A stretch of 37,382 nt of DNA from Candidatus Kuenenia stuttgartensis (GCA_945906725.1 CAMDRI010000037.1:1-37382); one strand, 5' to 3'. Counted from the first letter of the stretch, positions 1 to 8,812 are shown. Translations and numbers: made by a program. Notes: generated from the sequence alone by a model not told the origin.

Positions 1-353
1 GGCTGTCGGCCGAGATCATGCCGTTGATTCCGATCCCCGATCAAAACCCGCACGCACCAGCCACCGAGTTCGTCTTCGAGGATGGCATCGGCCGTGTTGG
101 TTTCATCGCCAGCGTCAGCCAGCCATTCTGCATGAACTGCGACCGCTTCCGCATCACCGCCGACGGCAAGATTCGCAATTGCCTCTTCAGCCTCGAAGAG
201 ACTGACGTTCGTGGCCTGTTGCGCGACGGCGGAACCGACGAAGACATCGCCGCCGCCGTCAAAGCTTGCGTCACGGCCAAGTGGGAAGGGCACCAAATCA
301 ACACTGCACGATTCATCCAGCCGAAACGCGCGATGTATTCCATCGGCGGATAG
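1..353 (+). CDS. moaA: GTP 3',8-cyclase MoaA, C-terminal part (5' end outside window)
   Basis: This is the C-terminal end of a radical-SAM enzyme that starts molybdenum cofactor synthesis by rearranging GTP into the cyclic precursor. The reading frame enters from the left edge (first full codon at 3) and ends with TAG at 351-353. The visible part has the MoaA C-terminal iron-sulfur signature, FCMNCDRFRITADGKIRNC, a Cys-x2-Cys-x13-Cys pattern that binds the second 4Fe-4S cluster next to the substrate. The protein ends in Gly-Gly, as MoaA proteins do; that tail is needed for catalysis. The radical-SAM N-terminal half is outside the window. An ATG at 18 lies inside the gene and is not a start. 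The next gene begins 80 bases downstream on the same strand but is functionally unrelated. The family is certain; only the length is unknown. Confidence 0.95.
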   Translation, partial: LSAEIMPLIPIPDQNPHAPATEFVFEDGIGRVGFIASVSQPFCMNCDRFRITADGKIRNCLFSLEETDVRGLLRDGGTDEDIAAAVKACVTAKWEGHQINTARFIQPKRAMYSIGG

Positions 354-374
354 GCCAGGCTTTGAGGCCGGACC
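350..374. repeat. Short repeat after moaA, related to the one after tssH
   Basis: The bases around and after the moaA stop (TAGGCCAGGCTTTGAGGCC) closely match those around and after the tssH stop at 5238 (TAGGTCAGGCTTTCGAGCC). In both places the TAG stop codon is the first triplet of the element. The unit can fold on itself (GGCC...GGCC). It looks like a copy of a dispersed palindromic repeat that has settled at gene ends. Confidence 0.5.
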
Positions 375-432
375 CAAACGTGGACACGCCGCCGATTGTC
401 GATGTCTTTTTCAGCCAATCAGGGAGTTCGCA

Positions 433-1785
433 ATGACTCGTCAACTGATCTCTCGCTGTGGATTTCTCACGATCCTCGTGTTGGCTGTTTGCGCAGCCTC
501 ACGACTGCCAGCCGACGACGATGGCCGTCCAAAGGTCACATCGCCGCGAGCAACCTCTGGGGACTCGGCCGTCGAACCGAAATGGGACGAAAGAGTGACG
601 ATCACCGTCGGCAACAAAGAGGGGGAATTGATTGGCTCGACCGAAAAGGTACTGCAAGCGGCGGTCGATTCCGTTGCGCGTCTCGGTGGCGGAACGGTCA
701 AAGTGCTGCCGGGGACTTACCGGCTGCGGAACTCGGTGTATCTCGCGTCAAAGGTGCGGTTCGTCGGCAGCGGGACGGAGTCGGTGCTCATCAAGGAACC
801 GAGCACGAAGACGAAGCTGACCGTCGATTCGGACTGGTACGACCAGGAAGTGACGCTTGATGACGCGAACGGTTTCCGCGTTGGTGACGGTGTGGTGATC
901 CGTACCAAGAATCCGCACAACGGCGGACCGACCGTGCTCAAGCGGACGTTGGTGGCTCGATCGGGCAATCGCTTCAAGCTCGACAAAGCGTTGCGAGAAA
1001 ACGTCTGGCAAGTGGGCGAACCGACGATTGCAACTTCCTTCCCGCTGATCAGCGGCGAGTTCATCAGTGACTGCGTGATCGAGAACATCACGCTCGACGG
1101 CAACCGCGAGAAGAACGATCACTTCGACGGCAACTACTCCGGCTGCATTTTCTTGCAGGACTGCAACCGGATGACGATGCGAGGCGTCGAAGCTCGGAAC
1201 AACAACGGCGACGGGATCAGTTGGCAGGTTTGTCACGATGTCGTCGTCGAGAATTGTCACAGCCACGACAATGCCGACCTGGGCCTGCATCCCGGCAGCG
1301 GATCGCAGCGGCCGCTGATTCGCGGCAACCGGATCGAGCGTTGCAACATCGGCATCTTCTTCTGCTGGGGCGTGAAATACGGTCTCGCCGAGAAGAACAC
1401 GATCGAAGGCATCCGCACCGCGAGCGTCTCGATCGGCCATCGCGACACGGACAACATCGTCCGCGATAACGTCATCAAGAACAGCGGCGTGGCTGGAGTC
1501 CTGTTCCGCCCTGAGCGCGGCCCGTCGTTCGCCGGTCATCGCAATCGGATCGAACGCAACGAGATCATCAACAGCGGAGGCGATGAAGGAGTCGGCATCG
1601 ACATTCAAGGGGGCACGGAATCCATCGAACTGATCGAAAACCGAATCGTCGAACAACGCGGTCCCGCCAAGCGTGTCGGCATCCGCCTAGGAGCCGAAAC
1701 AAAAAACATCAACCTGAGCAGCAACCGCGTCGAAGGTTGCTCGCAACCAATCTCCGACCTGCGAAAGCAGCAAGCAGCAAAGTGA
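433..1785 (+). CDS. Secreted right-handed parallel beta-helix protein
   Basis: A 450-residue exported protein. The ATG at 433 is chosen because AGGGAG (421-426) sits six bases upstream and the product then opens with a signal peptide (MTRQLISRCGF followed by LTILVLAVCAA). The frame is open further upstream to 211, but that part overlaps moaA. After residue 60 the segment GGGTVKVLPGTYRLRNSVYL is the usual first rung of pectate-lyase-like beta-helices. From about residue 215 to the end there are repeated rungs with N-x-I/V pairs, such as NCHSHDNADLGLH, GNRIERCNIGIF and NRIVEQRG. This fits the NosD/Beta_helix type, which often binds or cleaves polysaccharide in the periplasm or outside the cell. 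No catalytic residues could be assigned, so enzyme activity is open. Confidence 0.8.
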   Translation: MTRQLISRCGFLTILVLAVCAASRLPADDDGRPKVTSPRATSGDSAVEPKWDERVTITVGNKEGELIGSTEKVLQAAVDSVARLGGGTVKVLPGTYRLRNSVYLASKVRFVGSGTESVLIKEPSTKTKLTVDSDWYDQEVTLDDANGFRVGDGVVIRTKNPHNGGPTVLKRTLVARSGNRFKLDKALRENVWQVGEPTIATSFPLISGEFISDCVIENITLDGNREKNDHFDGNYSGCIFLQDCNRMTMRGVEARNNNGDGISWQVCHDVVVENCHSHDNADLGLHPGSGSQRPLIRGNRIERCNIGIFFCWGVKYGLAEKNTIEGIRTASVSIGHRDTDNIVRDNVIKNSGVAGVLFRPERGPSFAGHRNRIERNEIINSGGDEGVGIDIQGGTESIELIENRIVEQRGPAKRVGIRLGAETKNINLSSNRVEGCSQPISDLRKQQAAK

Positions 1786-2504
1786 AGGCGCTCAAACAAA
1801 AATCCGTCATCGGTTGACGATGACGGCTGGACCTGAAAACGAACGGGGAGAGGGGAATTCTCTGGGCGGCGGAGTTTCGAGAATTCCATTTGCAGGAAAG
1901 ATCGTCGCAGTAGTGACTTGGGAGTTACATGCAATAGTCTTTAAGTTAGCTTGTCGGATTTCCGGCGACTTCGAATTCCACGAATCCGCCACAAGTAAAA
2001 TAGCAGTGAGTACAGTCAACGGGGTAAGACGTTCGCCCTCAAACCGGGTAAGTCATTGAGGTCCGTCTCAGGCAAATTCAAGTTGGGTGGTGGAAAATGT
2101 GCTCTCTAGAAATTTCAGTCGAAATGCAAGTCGAGCAAGTGAGAATCAAGGCATCACTGCACTGGACTCGCCCGTAGTATTTCTTGGAGAAGTGACTACT
2201 TTCTTGGAGAACCGACTACGCGATAAACCCGTTGAACTCCGTTGGCGGAGTCGGGACCAGCCGGAGGGTCGAACGAATGAAAGAAGGCAACAAATCAAAG
2301 TGCCATTCTTTCCTGTCGATCGGAACACCTTGGTTCCGCCGCTAAAATATAGCCCAAGCGAGAGCTTCAATAGCACCAGTGATGCCGCGATCGTAGAATT
2401 CCTGCCATTCTTGAATTTTCGGGGGCCGGTGCGATTCAATGCTCTGGTCGGACGTTCTGCGCATCTCGCTCCTCTCGTGAATCATCTAGTGAAAGGCAAC
2501 TCGG
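1786..2504. other. 719-base gene-free stretch upstream of tssH
   Basis: No convincing gene was seen. Two frames stay open for 81 and 142 codons (1814-2059 and 2087-2515), but both lack a ribosome binding site, have an unbiased Arg/Ser-rich composition and match no family I know. The second would overlap the tssH start. The stretch is more AT-rich than the flanking genes and must hold the tssH promoter. No clear -35/-10 pair could be picked by eye. Confidence 0.5.
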
Positions 2505-5240
2505 ATGGACATTAATCTGAAGTCTCTGATCGGCAAATTAAACGACACAACTCGGCGGGCGCTCGAGGGCGCGGCCGGGTTGTGTTTGTCGCGGACCAAC
2601 TACAACGTCGAGGTCGAACACTGGTTGATGAAGTTGCTGGAAGCCTCCGACACGGATCTGTCGAAATTGCTGCGGCACTACGAGGTCGATCCGTCGCGGG
2701 TGAATCGCGAATTGACCAAAGCCATCGATCGGCTGAAGACTGGCAACAGCCGTCCGCCAAGTTTGTCGCCGATGATCGTTGATTTGGTGAAGCACGCTTG
2801 GTTCTTGGCGTCCATTGAATATGGTGTGCCGGCGATTCGGTCGGGGCACTTGCTGGTCGCGCTGCTGGTTCAGGACGACTTGGCTCGGTTGGTCCGCGAC
2901 ATCGCGCCGGAGCTGGCGAAGATCAGTGCCGAGTCCATCAAGCGCGAGTTCCGAGATATCTCGGCCGGTTCGAGCGAAGACTCGACGGCGACGTTGGCCA
3001 GCACCGGTGAGGCTGGTCCGGTCGGAACGGGAGGCATTCCTGGCGGCAAGACACCGTCACTGGATCAATTCACGATCGACCTGACCGCTCGCGCGCGAGC
3101 CGGACAAATTGACCCCGTTCTCGGCCGCGATTTCGAGATTCGGCAAGTTGTGGACATTCTCACGCGACGTCGGCAGAACAATCCCATCCTGACGGGCGAA
3201 GCGGGCGTCGGCAAAACGGCGGTCGTCGAAGGCTTCGCGCTCCGCATCGCGTCCGGTGATGTGCCGCCGCCGCTGCAAAACGTGTCGCTCCGTTCGCTCG
3301 ACCTTGGACTGCTGCAAGCGGGAGCGGGCGTGAAAGGGGAATTCGAGAATCGGCTGAAAGCGGTCATCGCCGAGGTTAAAGCGTCGCCGCAGCCGATCAT
3401 CCTGTTCATCGACGAATGTCACACAATGATCGGTGCGGGCGGGCAGGCGGGGCAGAATGACGCGGCCAACTTGCTCAAGCCGGCGCTCGCTCGTGGCGAA
3501 CTGCGCACGATCGCGGCGACGACGTGGTCGGAATACAAAAAATACTTTGAGAAAGACGCCGCGCTGGCTCGACGATTCCAAGTCGTCAAAGTTGAAGAGC
3601 CGGACGAAGAGAAAGCGGCGATCATGATGCGCGGATTCGCCGCGACGCTGGAGAAGCATCACAACTTGCGAGTGCTCGACGAAGCGATCACCGACGCCGT
3701 GCGCTTGTCGAACCGCTACATCGCCGGGCGACAATTGCCGGACAAGTCGGTCAGTCTGTTGGACACCGCGTGTGCTCGCGTGGCGATCGGCCACTGCGCG
3801 ACACCGGGCGAGATCGAAGACCTGCGGCGCGAGATCGACGCGGTCACGGTGCAGATCAACATTCTCGAACGCGAGACCGTGGCCGGTGCGACGCACGGCG
3901 AACAACTCGGTGAACTGAACGAGCGCAAGACCGTCGCCGAAACGAAGCTCGTCGCGACCGAGGCTCGCTGGAAACAAGAAGCCGAGTTCGTCAAAAAGAT
4001 TCGTGAGGTGCGTGCGAAGCTGGAAGCAACCGTCGCGCCGCTTGCGAAGCCAATTGTTTCGGCACCCGCGAAGTCAGTGGGAGCAGCGTCTGAAGGCGGG
4101 ACTACGAACGCTCAACCGGTCGCGCCCGCGCCGCTGTCTGAGGCGGAGATCGCGCAGCTTCGACAAGAACTCGACCGACTCAACGCCGAGTTGCGCGAAC
4201 TCCAAGGCGAATCGCCGTTGATGCAAGCCTGCGTCGATGGCCAAACGATTGCCGCAGTCGTGTCGGCTTGGACCGGAATCCCGGTTGGCAAAATGCTGAC
4301 CGACGAAATCAAAACCGTGCTCACGCTGAAAGAACGCATGGAAGAGCGGATCGTCGGCCAGTCGAACGCGCTGCATGCGATTGCTCAGCGGGTTCGCACC
4401 GCCCGCGCGGGCTTGGTTGATCCGCGCCGCCCGGTCGGCGTGTTCTTACTGGTCGGACCCAGTGGCGTCGGCAAGACCGAAACGTCGTTGACCTTGGCCG
4501 ACATCCTGTACGGCGGCGAACGAAACATGGTCACGATCAACATGTCTGAGTACCAAGAAGCACACACCGTCTCCGGCTTGAAAGGCTCGCCTCCCGGCTA
4601 CGTCGGCTACGGCGAAGGGGGCGTGTTGACCGAAGCCGTTCGCCGCCGACCGTATTCGGTCGTGCTGCTCGACGAGATCGAGAAGGCTCACCAGGACGTG
4701 ATGGAGTTGTTCTATTCCGTCTTCGACAAAGGAACGCTCGAAGACTCCGAAGGCCGAGAGGTGGACTTCAAGAACACCGTCATCCTGCTGACCTCAAACG
4801 TCGGCACCGACACGTTCATGAAACTGTGCGCCGATCCCGAAACGGCTCCGACTTCCGCCGCGTTGGCGGAGGCGATTCGTCCCGACCTGCTGAAAGTCTT
4901 CAAGCCGGCGTTCCTCGGCCGCATGACGATCGTGCCGTACTACCCGCTCGGCGACGACGTGATGAAGTCGATCATCCGCCTGCAACTCGGCCGCATCGGC
5001 AAACGCTTGAAAGAAAATCACCGAGCCGAATTCGTCGTCGATGACGGTGTGGTGGATGCGATCCGCAACCGCTGCCACGAAGTCGAAAGCGGTGCTCGCA
5101 ATGTGGATCACATCCTCACCGGCACACTGCTACCGGAAATCTCCCGCGAGTTCCTGTCCCGCATGGCCGCAGGCAACGCGATCAACAGCGTCCGCGTGTC
5201 GGTCAACGGAGATGGCCAGTTCGCGTATGAGATTGCGTAG
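2505..5240 (+). CDS. tssH: Type VI secretion AAA+ ATPase TssH (ClpV)
   Basis: A 911-residue double-ring Clp ATPase that takes apart the contracted T6SS sheath (TssB/TssC) in the cytoplasm so it can be reused. Residues 1-150 form a Clp N-domain with two repeats. AAA1 has Walker A GEAGVGKT (about 230-237) and Walker B ILFIDECH (about 300). A coiled-coil middle region (about 435-590, interrupted by an Ala/Pro-rich insert) precedes AAA2, with Walker A GPSGVGKT (about 650), pore loop GYVGYGEGG and Walker B VVLLDEIEKAH (about 720). The TGIPVGKML linker and the SPPGYVGYG segment are typical of ClpV/ClpB. ClpV rather than ClpB is favoured by the divergent N-domain, the ETSLTLADILYGGERNMVTI stretch after Walker A2 and the vgrG downstream. 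The start at 2505 has AAAGG about ten bases upstream. No sheath genes adjoin it, which is unusual for tssH. Confidence 0.93.
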   Translation: MDINLKSLIGKLNDTTRRALEGAAGLCLSRTNYNVEVEHWLMKLLEASDTDLSKLLRHYEVDPSRVNRELTKAIDRLKTGNSRPPSLSPMIVDLVKHAWFLASIEYGVPAIRSGHLLVALLVQDDLARLVRDIAPELAKISAESIKREFRDISAGSSEDSTATLASTGEAGPVGTGGIPGGKTPSLDQFTIDLTARARAGQIDPVLGRDFEIRQVVDILTRRRQNNPILTGEAGVGKTAVVEGFALRIASGDVPPPLQNVSLRSLDLGLLQAGAGVKGEFENRLKAVIAEVKASPQPIILFIDECHTMIGAGGQAGQNDAANLLKPALARGELRTIAATTWSEYKKYFEKDAALARRFQVVKVEEPDEEKAAIMMRGFAATLEKHHNLRVLDEAITDAVRLSNRYIAGRQLPDKSVSLLDTACARVAIGHCATPGEIEDLRREIDAVTVQINILERETVAGATHGEQLGELNERKTVAETKLVATEARWKQEAEFVKKIREVRAKLEATVAPLAKPIVSAPAKSVGAASEGGTTNAQPVAPAPLSEAEIAQLRQELDRLNAELRELQGESPLMQACVDGQTIAAVVSAWTGIPVGKMLTDEIKTVLTLKERMEERIVGQSNALHAIAQRVRTARAGLVDPRRPVGVFLLVGPSGVGKTETSLTLADILYGGERNMVTINMSEYQEAHTVSGLKGSPPGYVGYGEGGVLTEAVRRRPYSVVLLDEIEKAHQDVMELFYSVFDKGTLEDSEGREVDFKNTVILLTSNVGTDTFMKLCADPETAPTSAALAEAIRPDLLKVFKPAFLGRMTIVPYYPLGDDVMKSIIRLQLGRIGKRLKENHRAEFVVDDGVVDAIRNRCHEVESGARNVDHILTGTLLPEISREFLSRMAAGNAINSVRVSVNGDGQFAYEIA

Positions 5241-5318
5241 GTCAGGCTTTCGAGCCAGTCCTGAACGCTTCAGCCTATGTCGATCCTGAAGCGGATCAGC
5301 CTGGAAAGGCTGACCTAC
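5237..5318. repeat. Palindromic repeat element overlapping the tssH stop codon
   Basis: The arms GTAGGTCAGGCTTTC (5237-5251) and GAAAGGCTGACCTAC (5304-5318) pair at 14 of 15 positions. Between them are smaller dyads (TCCTGAA, CGATCCTGAAGCGGATCAG). The left arm begins one base before the tssH TAG, so the element supplies the stop codon. It may act as a transcript 3' stem for tssH. It resembles the bases after moaA. Confidence 0.7.
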
Positions 5319-5465
5319 TTTGGTCACACAACTGCTCTTTCGCGGACCAAGCCACCTCTCATGATGTTCCGCTAGAATACAAGAAATTCACGCAACCATC
5401 GTCGTCCGGACACGATAACCGTAACCTGACGCAGATTAAGAACCGCATCTGGTAAAGGCCAACCG

Positions 5466-5672
5466 ATGACCACAGCGACTCACCTGCATCCGAATTTGCG
5501 TAGCTTCGGACCTCATTCTCCACTGGTGAAAACCGACGGTCTGATCAAGCAGGCGGTTCCATTCTTGGACCGTGACATCCCCTCGTGGGATGACATTCCG
5601 AGGAGCGGCGACCGGTCGGCGAAGCCTGATAGTACGCTGAGAGACTTCATCAAGCCGCCCCGCGTAGACTAG
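5466..5672 (+). CDS. Small hypothetical protein (68 aa)
   Basis: An open frame of 68 codons between tssH and vgrG. It has an ATG and a fair ribosome binding site (AAAGG at 5454-5458, seven bases before the start). The product has no membrane segment or signal peptide; it is rich in Pro and Asp (DRDIPSWDDIP) and matches no family I recognise. It is co-oriented with its neighbours, and its stop lies 136 bases before vgrG. It could be a small component of the secretion island or a chance frame. The start context is the main support. Confidence 0.35.
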   Translation: MTTATHLHPNLRSFGPHSPLVKTDGLIKQAVPFLDRDIPSWDDIPRSGDRSAKPDSTLRDFIKPPRVD

Positions 5673-5775
5673 AAGAGTTCAAACGCATTATGAGCAGGTG
5701 AACTCCGGACAGGCTCATCCGAAGTGATTGCACCCGGACGCACGTTAGTGGTTGAGATGAAATGAACAAAAAACA

Positions 5776-5792
5776 GAGATCTTCGGGATCTC
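5776..5792 (+). promoter_or_regulatory. UUCG-type hairpin just before the vgrG ribosome binding site
   Basis: GAGATC (5776-5781) and GATCTC (5787-5792) form a perfect six-pair stem around TTCGG. The Shine-Dalgarno GAGGA at 5796-5800 follows four bases later, then the vgrG ATG at 5809. No T-run follows, so it is not a terminator. A stem here could affect vgrG mRNA stability or ribosome access; that role is inference. Confidence 0.4.
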
Positions 5793-5808
5793 ATAGAGGA
5801 AGAAACTC

Positions 5809-8010
5809 ATGGCAGATCCCAAGCAGACTGATCGTCCGATTTCGGTGACCACTCCGCTTGGCCCGGACAAGCTGCTGCTGATCGGCATCTCCGGGCAAGA
5901 GGCGATTTCGCGGCTGTTTCGCTTTCAACTGGATGTGCTCGCCAAAGTCGGGACCGACGTGCCATTCGACAAGTTGTTGGGGCAGAGCATCACAGCGACG
6001 ATTCAGTTCGATCCCAAAGAACCGAAGAAACGCTACCTCAACGGAATCTGTTGCCGAGTCAGCGAGGAAGGTCGGGACGGCGAGTTCACGATGTATCACC
6101 TCGAGATCGTGCCGACGTTTTGGCTCGCTTCGCGAAAGGCTCAAAGCCGCATCTTTCATCAGATGTCTGTGCCCGACATCCTCAAAAAAGTCTTAGATGG
6201 CTACGACGCCACGTTTGAACTTCAAGGCACCTTCGAGAAACGCGATTACTGCGTCCAATACCGTGAGACCGACTTCAACTTCGCCTGCCGTCTCATGGAG
6301 GAAGAGGGGATCTACTTCTTCTTCAAGCATTCCAACGGTAGCCACAAAATGGTCGTGGCCAATGCGCCGCAAAGTCATGCCGACGTGCCGGATGGCAGCA
6401 AGCTGATCTATGAGGCCGTCGTCGGCGGAAACCGGCCGGAGGACCGCATCCACGATTGGCGCAAGTTGCAGGAACTCCGCTCTGGTAAGTACCTGCTGTG
6501 GGACCACACGTTCGAGCTACCACACAAGCACCTCGAAGCCCAAAAGACGATTCAGGATTCCGTGCAGGTTGGCAAGGTGACCCACAAACTGAAAGTCGGT
6601 GGCAATGACAACTTGGAACTCTACGACTACCCCGGCGAGTACGCTCAGCGGTTCGACGGCGTGAGTTCCGGTGGCGGCGACCAGGCCGCCGAGCTCCAAA
6701 AAATCTTCCAGGACAATCGCCGCACCGTCGAAATCCGGATGCAAGAAGAAGCGGCCGCGAGCATTGTCATTCAAGGAGCCAGCACCTGCCGACAACTGGT
6801 CAGCGGCCACAAATTCACACTCGAACGACACTTCAACGGCGACGGTCAGTATCTGATCACCAGCGTCAGCCACTCGGCGGTTTATGACGCGTATCGATCC
6901 GACAGTTCCGGCGATTTTCATTTCACGAACCAATTCACCTGCATCCCATTCGCGTTGCCATTCCGCCCCGCGCGCAGCACTCCCAAGCCGGTGGTGCAGG
7001 GAACTCAGACAGCGGTGGTGGTGGGGCCTCCCGGTGAGGACATCTGGCCGGACAAATACGGCCGGGTCAAGGTTCAGTTTCATTGGGATCGCGAAGGAGC
7101 CAACGACGCGAAGAGTTCTTGCTGGGTTCGCGTTTCCACACTGTGGGCTGGGAAACAATGGGGGATGATTCACATCCCGCGCATTGGCCAGGAAGTGATC
7201 GTGGCGTTCGAGGAAGGTGATCCCGATCAGCCGCTGATCGTCGGCAGCGTCTACAACTACGAGCAAATGCCACCGTACAAGCTGCCGGACAACAAGACCC
7301 AGAGCGGCGTGAAATCTCGCAGCAGCAAACAGGGAGCAGCCGCTAATTTCAACGAGTTTCGATTCGAGGACAAGAAAGGCTCCGAGCAAGTCTATGTCCA
7401 TGCGGAAAAGAATTTCGACGGCGTGATCGAGAACAATGAGACTCGCAAAGTGGGCTTCGACAAGAAGGACAAGGGAGATCAGACGATCGAGATCTTCAAC
7501 AACCAATTGTTGAAGGTGGGCTGCTCGGAGGCATCGGATGGCAGCCAAACGATCAACGTTTACAAGGACCGCACAGAGACCGTTGAAACAGGCAACGAGG
7601 CGGTCACCATCAAGAAGGGGAATCGGACCGTCACTGTCGATACCGGCAATGACGCGCATCTCATCAAAACCGGCAATCGGACGGTGACTCTGGATAAGGG
7701 CAATGACACTCATCAGATCAAAATGGGCAACCGCGACGTCAAGATCGACATGGGCAACGATGCGCTCACCATCAAGATGGGCAATCAGACCACAAAGCTC
7801 AGTTTGGGGAAAAGCGCGACCGAAGCGATGCAGTCGATCGAACTGAAAGTCGGTTCGAGCAGCATCAAAATTGATCAGATGGGAGTCACGATCAAAGGGA
7901 TGATGGTGAAGATCGAAGGGCAGATTCAGACGGAAGTGAAAGGGCTGATGACAACTGTCCAAGGATCGGCAATGACGACCGTTAAAGGGGCGATCACGAT
8001 GATCAATTGA
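5809..8010 (+). CDS. vgrG: Type VI secretion spike protein VgrG (TssI)
   Basis: A 733-residue trimeric spike that caps the Hcp tube and carries PAAR and effectors. The start is fixed by GAGGA eight bases before the ATG. Residues 1 to about 390 are the gp27-like base, with the family marks FDKLLGQSITATI, QSRIFHQMSVPDILKKVL and RETDFNFACRLMEEEGIYFF. Residues about 395-500 are the gp5 OB-fold, with WPDKYGRVKVQFHWD, WAGKQWGMIHIPRIGQEVIV and FEEGDPDQPLIVGSVYN. Residues about 515-545 (FRFEDKKGSEQVYVHAEKNF) start the C-terminal beta-prism, which contains eight nine-residue repeats and ends at TTVKGAITMIN, a usual VgrG end that serves as the PAAR docking tip. No extra C-terminal toxin domain is present, so cargo must be carried by PAAR or a separate protein. 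A DUF6931-type gene follows after 16 bases, then PAAR. Confidence 0.95.
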   Translation: MADPKQTDRPISVTTPLGPDKLLLIGISGQEAISRLFRFQLDVLAKVGTDVPFDKLLGQSITATIQFDPKEPKKRYLNGICCRVSEEGRDGEFTMYHLEIVPTFWLASRKAQSRIFHQMSVPDILKKVLDGYDATFELQGTFEKRDYCVQYRETDFNFACRLMEEEGIYFFFKHSNGSHKMVVANAPQSHADVPDGSKLIYEAVVGGNRPEDRIHDWRKLQELRSGKYLLWDHTFELPHKHLEAQKTIQDSVQVGKVTHKLKVGGNDNLELYDYPGEYAQRFDGVSSGGGDQAAELQKIFQDNRRTVEIRMQEEAAASIVIQGASTCRQLVSGHKFTLERHFNGDGQYLITSVSHSAVYDAYRSDSSGDFHFTNQFTCIPFALPFRPARSTPKPVVQGTQTAVVVGPPGEDIWPDKYGRVKVQFHWDREGANDAKSSCWVRVSTLWAGKQWGMIHIPRIGQEVIVAFEEGDPDQPLIVGSVYNYEQMPPYKLPDNKTQSGVKSRSSKQGAAANFNEFRFEDKKGSEQVYVHAEKNFDGVIENNETRKVGFDKKDKGDQTIEIFNNQLLKVGCSEASDGSQTINVYKDRTETVETGNEAVTIKKGNRTVTVDTGNDAHLIKTGNRTVTLDKGNDTHQIKMGNRDVKIDMGNDALTIKMGNQTTKLSLGKSATEAMQSIELKVGSSSIKIDQMGVTIKGMMVKIEGQIQTEVKGLMTTVQGSAMTTVKGAITMIN
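7591..7806 (+). repeat. Eight nine-residue beta-prism repeats inside vgrG
   Basis: Residues 595-666 of VgrG are eight consecutive nine-residue units, each starting Gly-Asn (for example GNEAVTIKK, GNRTVTVDT, GNDAHLIKT). Units with GND/GNE alternate with units with GNR/GNQ, so the higher-order period is 18 residues (54 bases). This fits the triple-stranded beta-helix needle of VgrG, where repeat number sets needle length. Confidence 0.85.
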
Positions 8011-8026
8011 TCAAAGGGAATGACCG

Positions 8027-8704
8027 ATGCGCTCGAAACAGGGACAAAGACGGAATACGATCTCGCGACGAAAACATCGTCCCATGACTCAGACTCCGGG
8101 GTACAGCCGGAGCTCACTGAAGGTTCCACTTATGTCGGTCGGTCCTCTCCCCAAGATTACGTTTCAAACGGCTGCTGAGGTTTGTCGGCGGTACGAGCCC
8201 GACGAAGAGGCGATGAGTTCACTTCAAGAGGGCATCGGGCCAACTCCTTTTTTGGACGCACTCGCAGAACGTGGATTGTGGAGCGAGGCGATTAAGTTCC
8301 TGACGCAAGCACTACCCAAACGCGATGCCATCACCTGGGCGAGTCAGTGTGTCCGCGACGGATCGAAGTCCGACTTACCGCCACGATCGGTAGCGGCCCT
8401 CGATGCCGTGGATGCCTGGCTGAAGGATTCGACTGACGATCACCGCCGAGCAGCTCAAGCGGCCGCGGAACAGGCGGGAGCCGGGACTCCTGCGGGCTGC
8501 ATCGCGTTTGGCGTCTTTTTCAGTGGAGGCAGCTTGGGACCGAAAACCCTCGAACATGCGATTCCTCCCGCTGACGAACTGACTGGCAAAGCACTCGCGG
8601 GAGCGTTGATGCTCGCTGCTGTGGCCAGTGAGCCAGAAAACGCGCCGGTTCGGTTGCAAGCGTTTGCTGAACAAGGATTGCAGATGGCACGGAGCGAAGA
8701 CTAA
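8027..8704 (+). CDS. DUF6931-type T6SS accessory protein
   Basis: A 225-residue soluble, helix-rich protein with no signal peptide. The ATG at 8027 follows AAAGGG by eight bases and lies 16 bases after the vgrG stop, so the two genes are surely co-transcribed. Internal ATGs at 8084 or 8132 are possible because the first 35 residues look unconserved. The body (TFQTAAEVCRRYEPDEEA, PTPFLDALAERGLWSEAIKF, ALPKRDAITWASQCV, then GTPAGCIAFGVFFSGGSLGP and LTGKALAGALMLAAV) resembles, from memory, the DUF6931 family found beside vgrG and PAAR genes. Its place between spike and tip suggests a chaperone or adaptor for cargo loading, comparable in context to DUF4123 or DUF1795 proteins; this is inference. 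It is followed by a small GCGGC-GAA-GCCGC hairpin at 8706-8718. Confidence 0.7.
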   Translation: MRSKQGQRRNTISRRKHRPMTQTPGYSRSSLKVPLMSVGPLPKITFQTAAEVCRRYEPDEEAMSSLQEGIGPTPFLDALAERGLWSEAIKFLTQALPKRDAITWASQCVRDGSKSDLPPRSVAALDAVDAWLKDSTDDHRRAAQAAAEQAGAGTPAGCIAFGVFFSGGSLGPKTLEHAIPPADELTGKALAGALMLAAVASEPENAPVRLQAFAEQGLQMARSED

Positions 8705-8725
8705 TGCGGCGAAGCCGCAGAATGA

Positions 8726-8808
8726 CTAACCCGAAGCGTGAGCGAGGGCGAACGCTTCACATCACTTGGAGTTCAGAATCTTGTGAAGCGTTCGCCCTCG
8801 CTCACGCT
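8726..8808. repeat. Palindromic repeat, copy 1 (CTAACCCGAAGCG type)
   Basis: A 27-base arm at 8735-8761 is perfectly complementary to 8782-8808, with a 20-base loop. The left side from 8726 to 8756 (31 bases) is identical to 10861-10891, a second copy beyond the effector gene. The unit reads CTAACCCGAAGCG then TGAGCGAGGGCGAACGCT. It has no reading frame of its own. Confidence 0.9.
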
Positions 8809-8812
8809 CTTT

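Noticed and set aside
748-1656. 302-codon minus-strand frame
   Set aside because: Antisense to the beta-helix gene; Asp/Val-rich shadow without a ribosome binding site.
2087-2515. 142-codon plus-strand frame before tssH
   Set aside because: GTG start without a ribosome binding site, no domain, unbiased composition, and it overlaps the tssH start.
3057-3977. 306-codon minus-strand frame
   Set aside because: Antisense to the TssH AAA1 region; a shadow frame.
6517-7962. Long open frame (481 codons) on the minus strand
   Set aside because: It lies entirely antisense to vgrG, whose domains are unmistakable. Its His/Asp/Val-rich product is the mirror of GC-rich codon bias.
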